Origin: Streptomyces griseoruber
Lineage (GTDB): Bacteria > Actinomycetota > Actinomycetes > Streptomycetales > Streptomycetaceae
DNA: 64,000 nucleotides
Assembly (NCBI RefSeq): GCF_001514205.1
Contig: NZ_KQ948769.1
Coordinates: 27,455-91,454, forward strand
Reading direction: 5' to 3'
The position numbers were made by a program, and so were the translations under genes. Below are positions 1 through 8,202 of this stretch, one piece after another. The stretch's first letter is position 1; each line of letters starts with the position of its first letter. The notes under the pieces are model-generated. The model was not told the origin of the DNA and ran no database searches. It saw nothing but the letters and a program-made list of their open reading frames with translations.

Positions 1-151
1 TGCCGCCGCCCCGCGAACTCCCCCGAACTCCCCCCGAACTCCCCGCGAACAAAAGGACCGCAATCTGAGGCGACTTTCCCGTACTCATCAGTAGGTGCGA
101 CGATCGGACGGCAATCCCGCGACCCACCCAGCAGTGCAGAGGAAGTCGGCC

Positions 152-1570
152 ATGGCAACGGCGCCCAGCGTCTCCTACTCGATGACGGTCCGGCTGGAGG
201 TGCCCGCGAGCGGAACCGCGGTCTCCCAGCTCACCGGAGCCGTCGAGTCCCACGGAGGCTCGGTGACCGGCCTCGACGTCACCGCTTCCGGGCACGAGAA
301 GCTCCGCATCGACGTCACCATCGCGGCCACCTCGACCGCGCACGCCGACGAGATCGTCGAGCAGCTCCGCCACATCGAGGGCGTCACGCTCGGCAAGGTC
401 TCCGACCGTACGTTCCTCATGCACCTCGGCGGCAAGATCGAGATGCAGTCCAAGCACCCCATCCGCAACCGTGACGACCTCTCGATGATCTACACGCCCG
501 GTGTGGCCCGGGTCTGCATGGCGATCGCCGAGAACCCCGAGGACGCCCGCCGCCTCACCATCAAGCGCAACTCCGTTGCGGTCGTGACGGACGGCTCGGC
601 GGTCCTGGGCCTGGGCAACATCGGCCCCAAGGCCGCGCTGCCCGTCATGGAGGGCAAGGCGGCCCTCTTCAAGCGGTTCGCCGGCATCGACGCCTGGCCG
701 ATCTGCCTGGACACCCAGGACACCGACGCGATCGTCGAGATCGTCAAGGCCATCGCCCCGGGCTTCGCCGGTATCAACCTCGAGGACATCTCCGCCCCCC
801 GCTGCTTCGAGATCGAGGCCCGGCTGCGCGAGGCCCTCGACATCCCCGTCTTCCACGACGACCAGCACGGCACCGCGATCGTCGTCCTCGCCGCGCTGAC
901 GAACGCCCTGCGTGTGGCGGCCAAGAGCATCGAGTCCATCCGCGTCGTGATGTCCGGCGCCGGCGCCGCCGGCACCGCCATCCTCAAGCTGCTGATCGCG
1001 GCCGGAGTGAAGAACGCGGTCGTCGCCGACATCCACGGCGTGGTGCACGCCGGCCGTGAGGACCTCGTCGACGCGGCCCCCGGCTCGGCGCTGCGCTGGA
1101 TCGCCGACAACACCAACCCCGAGGGCCTCACCGGCACCCTCAAGGAGGCCGTGCGCGGCGCCGACGTCTTCATCGGCGTCTCCGCCCCGAACGTCCTCGA
1201 CGGCGCCGACGTGGCCGCCATGGCCGAGGGTGCGATCGTATTCGCGCTCGCGAACCCCGACCCCGAGGTCGACCCGGCGGTCGCCCGCCAGACGGCCGCC
1301 GTGGTGGCCACCGGCCGCTCCGACTTCCCGAACCAGATCAACAACGTGCTGGTCTTCCCGGGTGTCTTCCGCGGCCTGCTGGACGCCCAGTCCCGCACCG
1401 TCAACACCGAGATGATGCTCGCGGCCGCGAAGGCCCTCGCGGATGTCGTCAGCGAAGACGAGCTGAACGCGAACTACATCATCCCGAGCGTCTTCAACGA
1501 CAAGGTCGCGGGCGCGGTCGCGGGCGCCGTCCGGGACGCCGCGAAGGCGGCCGGCGCGTCGGCGTCGTAA
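152..1570 (+). CDS. NAD(P)-dependent malic enzyme with N-terminal ACT domain
   Basis: A malate oxidoreductase of 472 residues that converts malate to pyruvate and CO2. An ACT-like regulatory region occupies roughly residues 10-85 (SVSYSMTVRLEVP onward). It is followed by the malic N-terminal domain with the conserved SMIYTPGVARVC and DGSAVLGLGNIGP segments, and then by the NAD-binding domain (VMSGAGAAGTAI). The frame opens further upstream at 95, but ATG 152 has AGAGGAAG eight bases before it and starts just before the ACT domain, so I prefer it. The ACT domain suggests allosteric control by an amino acid or other small ligand (inference). The short GC-rich direct repeats at the very start of the window belong to its upstream region. 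Confidence 0.93.
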   Translation: MATAPSVSYSMTVRLEVPASGTAVSQLTGAVESHGGSVTGLDVTASGHEKLRIDVTIAATSTAHADEIVEQLRHIEGVTLGKVSDRTFLMHLGGKIEMQSKHPIRNRDDLSMIYTPGVARVCMAIAENPEDARRLTIKRNSVAVVTDGSAVLGLGNIGPKAALPVMEGKAALFKRFAGIDAWPICLDTQDTDAIVEIVKAIAPGFAGINLEDISAPRCFEIEARLREALDIPVFHDDQHGTAIVVLAALTNALRVAAKSIESIRVVMSGAGAAGTAILKLLIAAGVKNAVVADIHGVVHAGREDLVDAAPGSALRWIADNTNPEGLTGTLKEAVRGADVFIGVSAPNVLDGADVAAMAEGAIVFALANPDPEVDPAVARQTAAVVATGRSDFPNQINNVLVFPGVFRGLLDAQSRTVNTEMMLAAAKALADVVSEDELNANYIIPSVFNDKVAGAVAGAVRDAAKAAGASAS

Positions 1571-1871
1571 CCCCGCGCGGGAGTGGTCCTGCGGGGAACG
1601 CGGGGACTGTGAGGATCACCACGGTCCCCGTGTCCGGCGCGTCGCGGACCCCTGTCGGGGGGCTGTGTCTATCGTGGCCAGAGCCACAGGCGCGCTTCGG
1701 GTGACTCCCAAGGGTGTTCTCCCGACTCCTGCGGGTGCCGGATTGGCTTTCCCGCCGCAGGTAGGGGCAGGATGCGTCCCTGGGCGCGAGCACATCGCAC
1801 TTCGCTGTGCCCGCTATGCGGCTCCGCCGCGTGGCACGCCGCAACGGCAAGAAGAACACGGGAGTAACAAC
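1571..1871. other. Intergenic region, malic enzyme to hup
   Basis: About 300 bases without a convincing gene. The reading frame open here upstream of hup has no ribosome-binding site and irregular third positions. A weak CCCCGC/GCGGGG hairpin directly after the malic enzyme stop could end its transcript. The rest should hold the hup promoter and a leader, but no single promoter hexamer pair stands out. Confidence 0.5.
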
Positions 1872-2153
1872 ATGAACCGCAGTGAGCTGGTGGCCGCGCT
1901 GGCCGACCGCGCCGAGGTGACCCGCAAGGACGCCGACGCTGTGCTGGCCGCGTTCGCCGAGGTCGTCGGCGACATCGTCTCCAAGGGCGACGAGAAGGTC
2001 ACCATCCCCGGCTTCCTGACCTTCGAGCGCACCCACCGTGCCGCTCGTACCGCGCGCAACCCGCAGACCGGCGACCCGATCCAGATCCCGGCCGGCTACA
2101 GCGTGAAGGTCTCCGCGGGCTCGAAGCTCAAGGAAGCGGCCAAGGGCAAGTAA
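1872..2153 (+). CDS. hup: HU-family nucleoid-associated protein
   Basis: A 93-residue HU/HBsu DNA-binding protein. It begins MNRSELVAALADRAEV and contains the GFLTFERTHRAARTARNPQTG signature of the beta-arm that clamps DNA, with IPAGYSVKVSAGSKLK at the end. The length is that of the short HupA type; it lacks the lysine-rich tail of the developmental HupS. ATG 1872 is preceded by GGGAG. It is a single gene with a strong terminator behind it, facing murA tail to tail. It bends and compacts chromosomal DNA. Confidence 0.97.
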   Translation: MNRSELVAALADRAEVTRKDADAVLAAFAEVVGDIVSKGDEKVTIPGFLTFERTHRAARTARNPQTGDPIQIPAGYSVKVSAGSKLKEAAKGK

Positions 2154-2207
2154 GCCTCCGTCGCACGCGTCGTACGCAAAGGGGTGCGTACGAGGCTCGG
2201 CAACGCC

Positions 2208-2245
2208 GATGGGGCGGCACCCGGACTCTCGGGTGCCGCCCCATC
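2208..2245. terminator. Hairpin between convergent hup and murA
   Basis: A perfect 16-bp stem (2208-2223 with 2230-2245) closes a 6-base loop. It sits 54 bases after the hup stop and 28 bases after the murA stop on the other strand, so it can end both transcripts. There is no U tract, as is common in high-GC actinobacteria. Confidence 0.85.
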
Positions 2246-2272
2246 GCCGTACTGCCGGCCGGCCGCCGCCGG

Positions 2273-3619
2273 CTAGCCGAGCGCCTTGCCCGGCAGCTCG
2301 ACCTTCGCGCCCAGCTCCACCAGCTTCTCCATGAAGTTCTCGTAGCCGCGGTTGATCAGGTCGATGCCGTGGACACGGGAGGTGCCCTGGGCCGCGAGGG
2401 CGGCGATCAGGTAGGAGAAGCCGCCGCGCAGGTCGGGGATGACCAGGTCGGCGCCCTGGAGCTTGGTGGGGCCGGAGACCACCGCGGAGTGCAGGAAGTT
2501 GCGCTGGCCGAAGCGGCAGTCGGAGCCGCCCAGGCACTCGCGGTAGAGCTGGATGTGGGCGCCCATCTGGTTCAGGGCCGAGGTGAAGCCCAGCCGGGAC
2601 TCGTAGACCGTCTCGTGGACGATCGACAGACCCGTGGCCTGCGTCAGCGCGACCACCAGGGGCTGCTGCCAGTCGGTCTGGAAGCCCGGGTGCACGTCCG
2701 TCTCCAGCGCGATGGACTTCAGCTGGCCGCCGGGGTGCCAGAAGCGGATGCCCTCGTCGTCGATCTCGAAGGCACCGCCCACCTTCCGGTAGGTGTTCAG
2801 GAACGTCATCATCGAGCGCTGCTGGGCGCCGCGGACGTAGATGTCGCCCTCGGTCGCCAGCGCCGCCGACGCCCAGGACGCGGCCTCGAGACGGTCCGAC
2901 AGCGCGCGGTGGGTGTAGCCGCCGAGCTTGTCCACACCGGTGATGCGGATCGTGCGGTCGGTGTCGATCGCGATGATCGAGCCCATCTTCTGCAGGACGC
3001 AGATCAGGTCCTCGATCTCCGGCTCGACCGCCGCGTTGGACAGCTCGGTGACGCCCTCCGCGAGGACGGCCGTCAGCAGCACCTGCTCGGTCGCGCCGAC
3101 CGACGGGTACGGCAGCCGGATCTTCGTGCCGCGCAGCCGCCGCGGCGCCTCCAGGTACTGCCCGTCCGCCCGCTTCTCGATCGTCGCGCCGAACTGCCGC
3201 AGCACCTCGAAGTGGAAGTCGATGGGCCGGCCGCCGATGTCGCACCCGCCGAGGCCGGGGATGAAGGCGTGGCCGAGACGGTGCAGCAGCGGACCGCACA
3301 GGAGGATCGGGATACGGCTCGAGCCCGCGTGGGCATCGATGTCGGCGACGTTCGCGCTCTCCACATAGGTCGGGTCGAGCACCAGCTCACCCGGCTCCTC
3401 ACCCGGACGGACCGTCACCCCGTGCAGTTGCAGCAGGCCGCGTACGACCCGCACGTCACGGATGTCCGGAACGTTGCGCAGCCGACTCGGCTCACTGCCC
3501 AGCAGGGCGGCGACCATGGCCTTCGGTACGAGGTTCTTCGCACCGCGGACACGGATCTCGCCCTCGAGCGGGGTTCCGCCGTGGACAAGCAGTACGTCGT
3601 CAGAGCCGTTGACGGTCAT
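2273..3619 (-). CDS. murA: UDP-N-acetylglucosamine 1-carboxyvinyltransferase MurA
   Basis: First committed step of peptidoglycan synthesis: enolpyruvyl transfer from PEP to UDP-GlcNAc in the cytoplasm. The 448-residue protein starts MTVNGSDDVLLVHGG, carries the RVRGAKN substrate-binding motif and keeps the active-site loop GGCDIGGRP, with the cysteine at residue 126. It is therefore of the cysteine (fosfomycin-sensitive) rather than the aspartate type. The open frame extends much further upstream without family similarity. ATG 3619 matches the usual start of the family. Streptomycetes often have a second murA elsewhere (established knowledge). Confidence 0.97.
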   Translation of the reverse strand: MTVNGSDDVLLVHGGTPLEGEIRVRGAKNLVPKAMVAALLGSEPSRLRNVPDIRDVRVVRGLLQLHGVTVRPGEEPGELVLDPTYVESANVADIDAHAGSSRIPILLCGPLLHRLGHAFIPGLGGCDIGGRPIDFHFEVLRQFGATIEKRADGQYLEAPRRLRGTKIRLPYPSVGATEQVLLTAVLAEGVTELSNAAVEPEIEDLICVLQKMGSIIAIDTDRTIRITGVDKLGGYTHRALSDRLEAASWASAALATEGDIYVRGAQQRSMMTFLNTYRKVGGAFEIDDEGIRFWHPGGQLKSIALETDVHPGFQTDWQQPLVVALTQATGLSIVHETVYESRLGFTSALNQMGAHIQLYRECLGGSDCRFGQRNFLHSAVVSGPTKLQGADLVIPDLRGGFSYLIAALAAQGTSRVHGIDLINRGYENFMEKLVELGAKVELPGKALG

Positions 3620-3900
3620 GTATCTCGCGTTCCATGGGTGGTGGACTGGGACAGGGGCCGATGGATCGGGGCAAGGGCCAGAGCAGACAGGGTAATCGCC
3701 ACCGGGGCCCCTCAAGTAAGCCCGAGGACGACCCAGGAAGGTCATAGCTGTGTCACAACACGAACCGTTCCGCGACGGGTACGTGCGGTCACCGTGAAGG
3801 CCCCTTCCTGTTCGTGCGCCCGGACCGCATCCGTGCGCCCGACCTGCCCCTCGCCCGTCTGTCCGCATTGCCTCCCCACTTCACGGGAAGATGCGGGATC

Positions 3901-4482
3901 ATGTCTGGCATGACCGAGGTGTCCTCGCTCACAGGGCGGCTGCTCGTGGCCACACCCGCCCTGGCGGACCCGAACTTCGACCGTGCGGTGGTGCTCCTTC
4001 TCGACCACGACGAGGAGGGTTCCCTCGGTGTCGTCCTCAACCGTCCGACCCCCGTCGGCGTGGGCGACATCCTGGAGGGCTGGGCCGACCTCACCGGGGA
4101 ACCGGGCGTGGTCTTCCAGGGCGGCCCGGTCTCCCTCGACTCCGCGCTGGGCGTCGCCGTCATCCCCGGCGACTCCTCGGGCGAGCGCGGCCCGCTCGGC
4201 TGGCGCCGGGTGCACGGCGCGATCGGCCTCGTCGACCTGGAGGCCCCGCCGGAACTCCTCGCCTCGGCCCTCGGCTCCCTGCGGATCTTCGCCGGATACG
4301 CCGGCTGGGGCCCCGGCCAGCTGGAGGACGAACTGGTCGAGGGCGCCTGGTACGTCGTCGAGTCCGAACCCGGCGACGTCTCCTCCCCGTCCCCGGAAAG
4401 GCTCTGGCGCGAGGTCCTGCGCCGCCAGCGCAGCGAACTCGCGATGGTGGCGACGTACCCGGACGACCCTTCGCTCAACTGA
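3901..4482 (+). CDS. YqgE/AlgH family protein (UPF0301)
   Basis: A 193-residue protein of the YqgE/UPF0301 family, of unknown biochemical function. It shows the family features LTGRLLVATPAL, LNRPTP, GGPVSLD and the C-terminal YAGWGPGQLEDEL. I place the start at ATG 3901 because GGGAAG lies ten bases upstream; ATG 3910 (MTEVSS) is a good alternative. It is divergent from murA, with about 280 bases between them that hold both promoters. The next gene follows after 29 bases. Confidence 0.9.
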   Translation: MSGMTEVSSLTGRLLVATPALADPNFDRAVVLLLDHDEEGSLGVVLNRPTPVGVGDILEGWADLTGEPGVVFQGGPVSLDSALGVAVIPGDSSGERGPLGWRRVHGAIGLVDLEAPPELLASALGSLRIFAGYAGWGPGQLEDELVEGAWYVVESEPGDVSSPSPERLWREVLRRQRSELAMVATYPDDPSLN

Positions 4483-4511
4483 TCCCTGTGACCTTCAGTA
4501 CCCTTGGGCGC

Positions 4512-4799
4512 ATGAGCACTCTTGAGCCCGAGCGCGGTACTGGTACGGGGACCCTCGTAGAGCCGACGCCACAGGTGTCGCACGGCGACGGTGACCACGA
4601 GCGCTTCGCGCACTATGTCCAGAAGGACAAGATCATGGCGAGCGCCCTCGACGGCACGCCCGTCGTGGCGCTGTGCGGCAAGGTGTGGGTGCCCGGCCGC
4701 GACCCGAAGAAGTATCCCGTGTGCCCGATGTGCAAGGAGATCTTCGAGTCGATGGGTATCGGCGGCGGCGACGACAAGGGTGGCAAGGGCGGCAAGTAG
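4512..4799 (+). CDS. DUF3039 domain protein
   Basis: A 95-residue actinobacterial protein of the DUF3039 family. Its core HYVQKDKIMASALDGTPVVALCGKVWVP is followed by a CPMCKEIFE motif. The three cysteines (one in LCGK, two in CPMC) suggest a bound metal, probably zinc (inference). The tail is Gly/Lys/Asp rich. It lies 29 bases after the UPF0301 gene and is probably co-transcribed with it. A hairpin follows 25 bases after its stop. Confidence 0.9.
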   Translation: MSTLEPERGTGTGTLVEPTPQVSHGDGDHERFAHYVQKDKIMASALDGTPVVALCGKVWVPGRDPKKYPVCPMCKEIFESMGIGGGDDKGGKGGK

Positions 4800-4824
4800 C
4801 CTTCCGGCCCTTCTGTATCTCCGA

Positions 4825-4864
4825 GGCCCCCGGGGGCGCGTTTCGGCGCGCCTCGGGGGCCTTT
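4825..4864 (+). terminator. Terminator after the DUF3039 gene
   Basis: GGCCCCCG pairs with CGGGGGCC, extended inward by GGCGCG/CGCGCC with a small bulge, and the stem is followed by TTTG. It ends the UPF0301-DUF3039 transcript. Confidence 0.75.
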
Positions 4865-4929
4865 GTCGTGTCACGGAGTGGTGGAGACCCCTTGTGGTCG
4901 TGTTCATGGGGTCCGTAGGCTTCCGGATG

Positions 4930-4957
4930 TTGCGCACCATGAAATTGTGATTGCGCA
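4930..4957 (+). promoter_or_regulatory. Two direct TTGCGCA boxes 21 bp apart
   Basis: TTGCGCA occurs at 4930-4936 and again at 4951-4957. The start-to-start distance is 21 bp, two helical turns, and TTGCAA follows at once. The same heptamer lies between the AsnC-type regulator and hppD at 24490. Such phasing is typical of a dimeric regulator bound on one face of the DNA. The regulator is not known from the sequence. Confidence 0.45.
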
Positions 4958-4992
4958 TGTTGCAACGCGACGCCTTGGCGGAGGCACCCCTC

Positions 4993-5361
4993 ATGAAGCA
5001 CCGACGGCAGGACGGGCACTCCTTCCGGCGGGTGTTCGGGTGGCAGGAATTCGGCCGTCACTTCCTCGATCACTTCCTCGATCACTTCCTCGGCGGCCGG
5101 CTGATCGCGTTTCTCGCCGCGATCGCCGGGACCCGATTCCGGTTTCGCTTCCGGACCGCCTTGCCGATCATGTTCCTGGTGGCCCGGACGGTGCCCGAGG
5201 AGGCGCTGACGATCCCCCGCACATCGCCTTCCAGCCGCCCTTCGCGACCTCGACGGGGTGAGCCGTACGCGCTTTCTGCGACGGATTCTTTTCGCCCCGC
5301 AACGACTTCCTCTCCGCCGAGTCGACCGTCATCAGCGGCACTTCGCAAGGTAAAGGACTGA
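4993..5361 (+). CDS. Small hypothetical ORF upstream of the hexosaminidase (possible decayed gene)
   Basis: A possible 122-residue protein. ATG 4993 has an ideal GGAGG eight bases upstream, and the stop ends one base before the GTG of the hexosaminidase gene, so coupling is possible. The first 70 or so codons show G/C at third positions, as expected of Streptomyces coding DNA; after about 5210 this bias is lost. Either the true protein ends by frameshift or the second half is non-coding. The translated HFLD repeat (5058-5093) is odd. I recognise no family. From memory, S. coelicolor has sugar ABC transporter genes in front of the homologous hexosaminidase gene; none is present here, so this may be a deletion scar. 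Confidence 0.35.
   Translation: MKHRRQDGHSFRRVFGWQEFGRHFLDHFLDHFLGGRLIAFLAAIAGTRFRFRFRTALPIMFLVARTVPEEALTIPRTSPSSRPSRPRRGEPYALSATDSFRPATTSSPPSRPSSAALRKVKD
5058..5093 (+). repeat. Three tandem 12-bp units
   Basis: TCACTTCCTCGA occurs twice and TCACTTCCTCGG once, head to tail. In the small ORF around it this reads HFLD HFLD HFLG. Confidence 0.9.
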
Positions 5362-5362
5362 C

Positions 5363-7021
5363 GTGACTTCTCCGACGGATCTCATTCCCGCGCCCCGCGC
5401 CGTGGAGGGGCCCATGCGCTGCGGTGTCGTGTTCGACGACGCCACCACGCTGTGGGCCGGGCCCGGCACGGGGACCACCGAGCGCTGGCTGCGCTCCACC
5501 CTGGGCGCCGCCTTCGGGCTGGCCCTGCCGCCCGGCCCCGAGGGCGCCCGAGACTCCGTCCGACTGCTCCTGGACGACACGCTGGAGCCGGAGGCGTACC
5601 GGCTGAGCGTCGTCGCGAACCGGGGGGCCGAGATCCGCGGCGGAGGCCCGGCCGGTGTCTTCTGGGGCGCCCAGACGCTGCGTCAGCTCCTCGGCCGCCA
5701 CGCCTTCCGGCGCGCCCCCGTGCGCCCCGGCATCCGCTACGGCATCCCGCACCAGATCATCGAGGACGGCCCCCGCTTCCGCTGGCGTGGTCTCATGCTC
5801 GACGTCGCCCGGCACTTCATGCCCAAGGAAGGCGTCCTGCGCTACCTGGACCTGATGGCGGCGCACAAACTGAACGTCTTCCACTTCCATCTGACGGACG
5901 ACCAGGGCTGGCGGATCGAGATCAAGAGGTATCCCCGGCTGACCGAGGCCGGCTCCTGGCGGGCCCGCACGAAATTCGGCCATCGCGCCTCACCTCTGTG
6001 GGACGAGAAGCCGCACGGTGGCTTCTACACCCAGGACGACATCCGGGAGATCGTGGCGTACGCCGCCGAGCGGCATATCGCCGTCGTCCCCGAAATCGAC
6101 GTACCGGGCCACTCGCAGGCCGCGATCGCCGCGTATCCGGAACTCGGCAACACCGACGTCATCGACACCACCCGCCTCTCCGTCTGGGACACCTGGGGCA
6201 TCAACCCGAACGTACTCGCCCCCACTGACAACACCCTGCGCTTCTACGAGGGGGTGTTCGAGGAAGTCCTGGAGCTGTTCCCGGCGGACGCCGTCCCGTT
6301 CCCGGGGCTCTCGGGGTTCGTCCACATCGGCGGCGACGAATGTCCCAAGGACCAGTGGCGGCGGTCGCCCGCCGCGCAGGCCCGGATGAAGGAACTCGGG
6401 CTGGCCGACGAGGAGGCGCTGCAGTCCTGGTTCGTCCGGCACTTCGACACCTGGCTGTCCGCGCGCGGGCGCCGGCTGATCGGCTGGGACGAGATCCTGG
6501 AGGGCGGGCTCGCGCCCGGTGCCGCCGTGTCGTCCTGGCGCGGCTACGCGGGCGGGACCGCCGCCGCGCGCGCGGGCCACGACGTCGTCATGTGCCCCGA
6601 GCAGCAGGTCTACCTCGACCACCGGCAGGACGGCGGACCGGACGAGCCGGTGCCCATCGGGTACGTCCGCACCCTGGAGGACGTCTACCGGTTCGAGCCC
6701 GTTCCGCAGGAGTTCACACCCGAGGAGAGGGCGCACGTGCTCGGCACGCAGGCCAACCTGTGGACCGAGGTGATGGAGGACCACGCGCGCGTGGACTACC
6801 AGGCGTTCCCCCGGCTCGCGGCGTTCGCCGAGGTCGCCTGGAGCGCCCTGCCCGCCCCCGGGGAACGGGACTTCGCCGACTTCGAGCGGCGGATGGAGGC
6901 CCACTACGGCCGGCTCGACGCCCTCGGGGTCGGCTACCGCCCGCCGGAGGGGCCCCGGCCGTGGCAGCGGCGCCCCGGCGTCCTCGGCCGCCCGATCGAC
7001 GGCCCCCCGCCGCACCGGTAG
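5363..7021 (+). CDS. GH20 beta-N-acetylhexosaminidase
   Basis: A glycoside hydrolase of family 20, 552 residues, that removes terminal beta-linked GlcNAc from chito-oligosaccharides. The N-terminal GH20b domain covers about residues 10-130. The catalytic barrel follows, starting RFRWRGLMLDVARHFMP, with the family motif HIGGDE giving the Asp325-Glu326 pair of substrate-assisted catalysis and WDEILEGGL further on. There is no signal peptide, so the enzyme is probably cytosolic and acts on imported oligosaccharides. The start is GTG 5363, one base after the preceding small ORF, with AAAGGA upstream. No DasR-like operator is visible in its 500-base upstream region, although the GlcNAc PTS genes later in the window carry them. 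Confidence 0.93.
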   Translation: MTSPTDLIPAPRAVEGPMRCGVVFDDATTLWAGPGTGTTERWLRSTLGAAFGLALPPGPEGARDSVRLLLDDTLEPEAYRLSVVANRGAEIRGGGPAGVFWGAQTLRQLLGRHAFRRAPVRPGIRYGIPHQIIEDGPRFRWRGLMLDVARHFMPKEGVLRYLDLMAAHKLNVFHFHLTDDQGWRIEIKRYPRLTEAGSWRARTKFGHRASPLWDEKPHGGFYTQDDIREIVAYAAERHIAVVPEIDVPGHSQAAIAAYPELGNTDVIDTTRLSVWDTWGINPNVLAPTDNTLRFYEGVFEEVLELFPADAVPFPGLSGFVHIGGDECPKDQWRRSPAAQARMKELGLADEEALQSWFVRHFDTWLSARGRRLIGWDEILEGGLAPGAAVSSWRGYAGGTAAARAGHDVVMCPEQQVYLDHRQDGGPDEPVPIGYVRTLEDVYRFEPVPQEFTPEERAHVLGTQANLWTEVMEDHARVDYQAFPRLAAFAEVAWSALPAPGERDFADFERRMEAHYGRLDALGVGYRPPEGPRPWQRRPGVLGRPIDGPPPHR

Positions 7022-7308
7022 CCGCGAGGGCCCTGCCGCGTGCCCTCCCCCCTGTCCCCGCGTCGTCCCCCGCGTCCCCGCGTCACGGAAAAACCCGGCA
7101 GGGTCACCGAAGAGTGGCAATTCACGCGCACCGGTGATGCCGTACGAAAACGGACCATCTCCTCGGTGAGGTGGGCGAATGCCTCCTAGCGGACCCCCGT
7201 CTTCGGGTGTTGCGAACATGTGCCAGAGTTGCCACGTCCGCCCTGTCAGCACGTACCGTACGGCGCACAGGTGGGACCACGTGGGGCAGCGGGAAGGGGC
7301 AGCCGGTT

Positions 7309-8202
7309 TTGAGCACGCACGCACCGCAGGCGGCGCAGGCCGTCACGCTGCCGACGACGCTGGACGAGGCGGTGGCGGCCCTCGCGGCCATGCCCGCCGC
7401 CGTGCCCGTGGCCGGCGGCACCGACCTGATGGCCGCCGTCAACTCGGGACAGCTCCGGCCCGCCGGGCTGGTCGGCCTCGGCCGGATCAGCGAGATCCGC
7501 GGCTGGCAGTACCAGGACGGTCACGCGCTGCTCGGCGCCGGGCTCACGCACGCGCGCATGGGCCGCCCCGACTTCGCCGCGCTGATCCCGGCACTCGCCG
7601 CCGCCGCGCGCGCCGCGGGCCCGCCGCAGATCCGCAACGCGGGCACCCTGGGCGGCAACATCGCCAGCGCGGCCCCCACCGGTGACGCGCTGCCCGTGCT
7701 GGCCGCGCTGGAGGCGACCCTGATCATCGCGGGCCAGGGCGGAGCCCGCCGGGAGATCCCGGTGTCGCACCTGCTGGCCGGCGTGGACATGCTGCGCGGC
7801 GGCGAGCTGATCGCGTACGTGCGCGTGCCGCTGCTGCACGCCCCGCAGGTCTTCCTGAAGGCGACCGGCCGCACCGGCCCGGGCCGCGCCGCCGCCTCCG
7901 TCGCGGTGGTCCTCGACCCCGCCCGGCGCGGCGTCCGGTGCGCCGTGGGCGCCATAGCGCCGATGCCGCTGCGGCCCCTCGACGCCGAGCAGTGGGTCGC
8001 CCGGCTCATCGACTGGGACAACAACCGCACGATCGTCCCGGAGGCGCTGACCGCGTTCGGCGAGTACGTCGCCGCCGCCTGCATCCCGGACCCGACGCCG
8101 GGCGTGGACGGTTCCGTACCGGAACTGCCGCCCGCCGTACTGCACCTGCGGCGCACCGTCGCCGCGCTGGCCCGACGAGCACTGGGGAGGGCGCTGTCGT
8201 GA
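7309..8202 (+). CDS. Xanthine dehydrogenase-type FAD-binding subunit
   Basis: The medium, FAD-binding subunit of a molybdenum hydroxylase, 297 residues. The two FAD motifs are present: VPVAGGTDLMAAVNSG and RNAGTLGGNIASAAPTGD. The frame is open from 7171, but the upstream part has no family similarity. TTG 7309 has GGGAAGGGG nine bases before it and leads directly into the domain, so I use it. It is the first gene of a four-gene unit, with GTGA overlaps at each junction. The 287 bases in front hold no gene and should contain the operon promoter. Confidence 0.9.
   Translation: MSTHAPQAAQAVTLPTTLDEAVAALAAMPAAVPVAGGTDLMAAVNSGQLRPAGLVGLGRISEIRGWQYQDGHALLGAGLTHARMGRPDFAALIPALAAAARAAGPPQIRNAGTLGGNIASAAPTGDALPVLAALEATLIIAGQGGARREIPVSHLLAGVDMLRGGELIAYVRVPLLHAPQVFLKATGRTGPGRAAASVAVVLDPARRGVRCAVGAIAPMPLRPLDAEQWVARLIDWDNNRTIVPEALTAFGEYVAAACIPDPTPGVDGSVPELPPAVLHLRRTVAALARRALGRALS

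Noticed and set aside
3230..3260. Possible fosfomycin-resistant MurA (Cys to Asp)
   Set aside because: The active-site loop reads GGCDIGG, so the cysteine is present.
5168..5330. A reverse-strand ORF in the spacer before the hexosaminidase, with mostly G/C third positions
   Set aside because: About 54 codons, weak ribosome-binding site and no recognisable similarity; the bias can be chance over this length.
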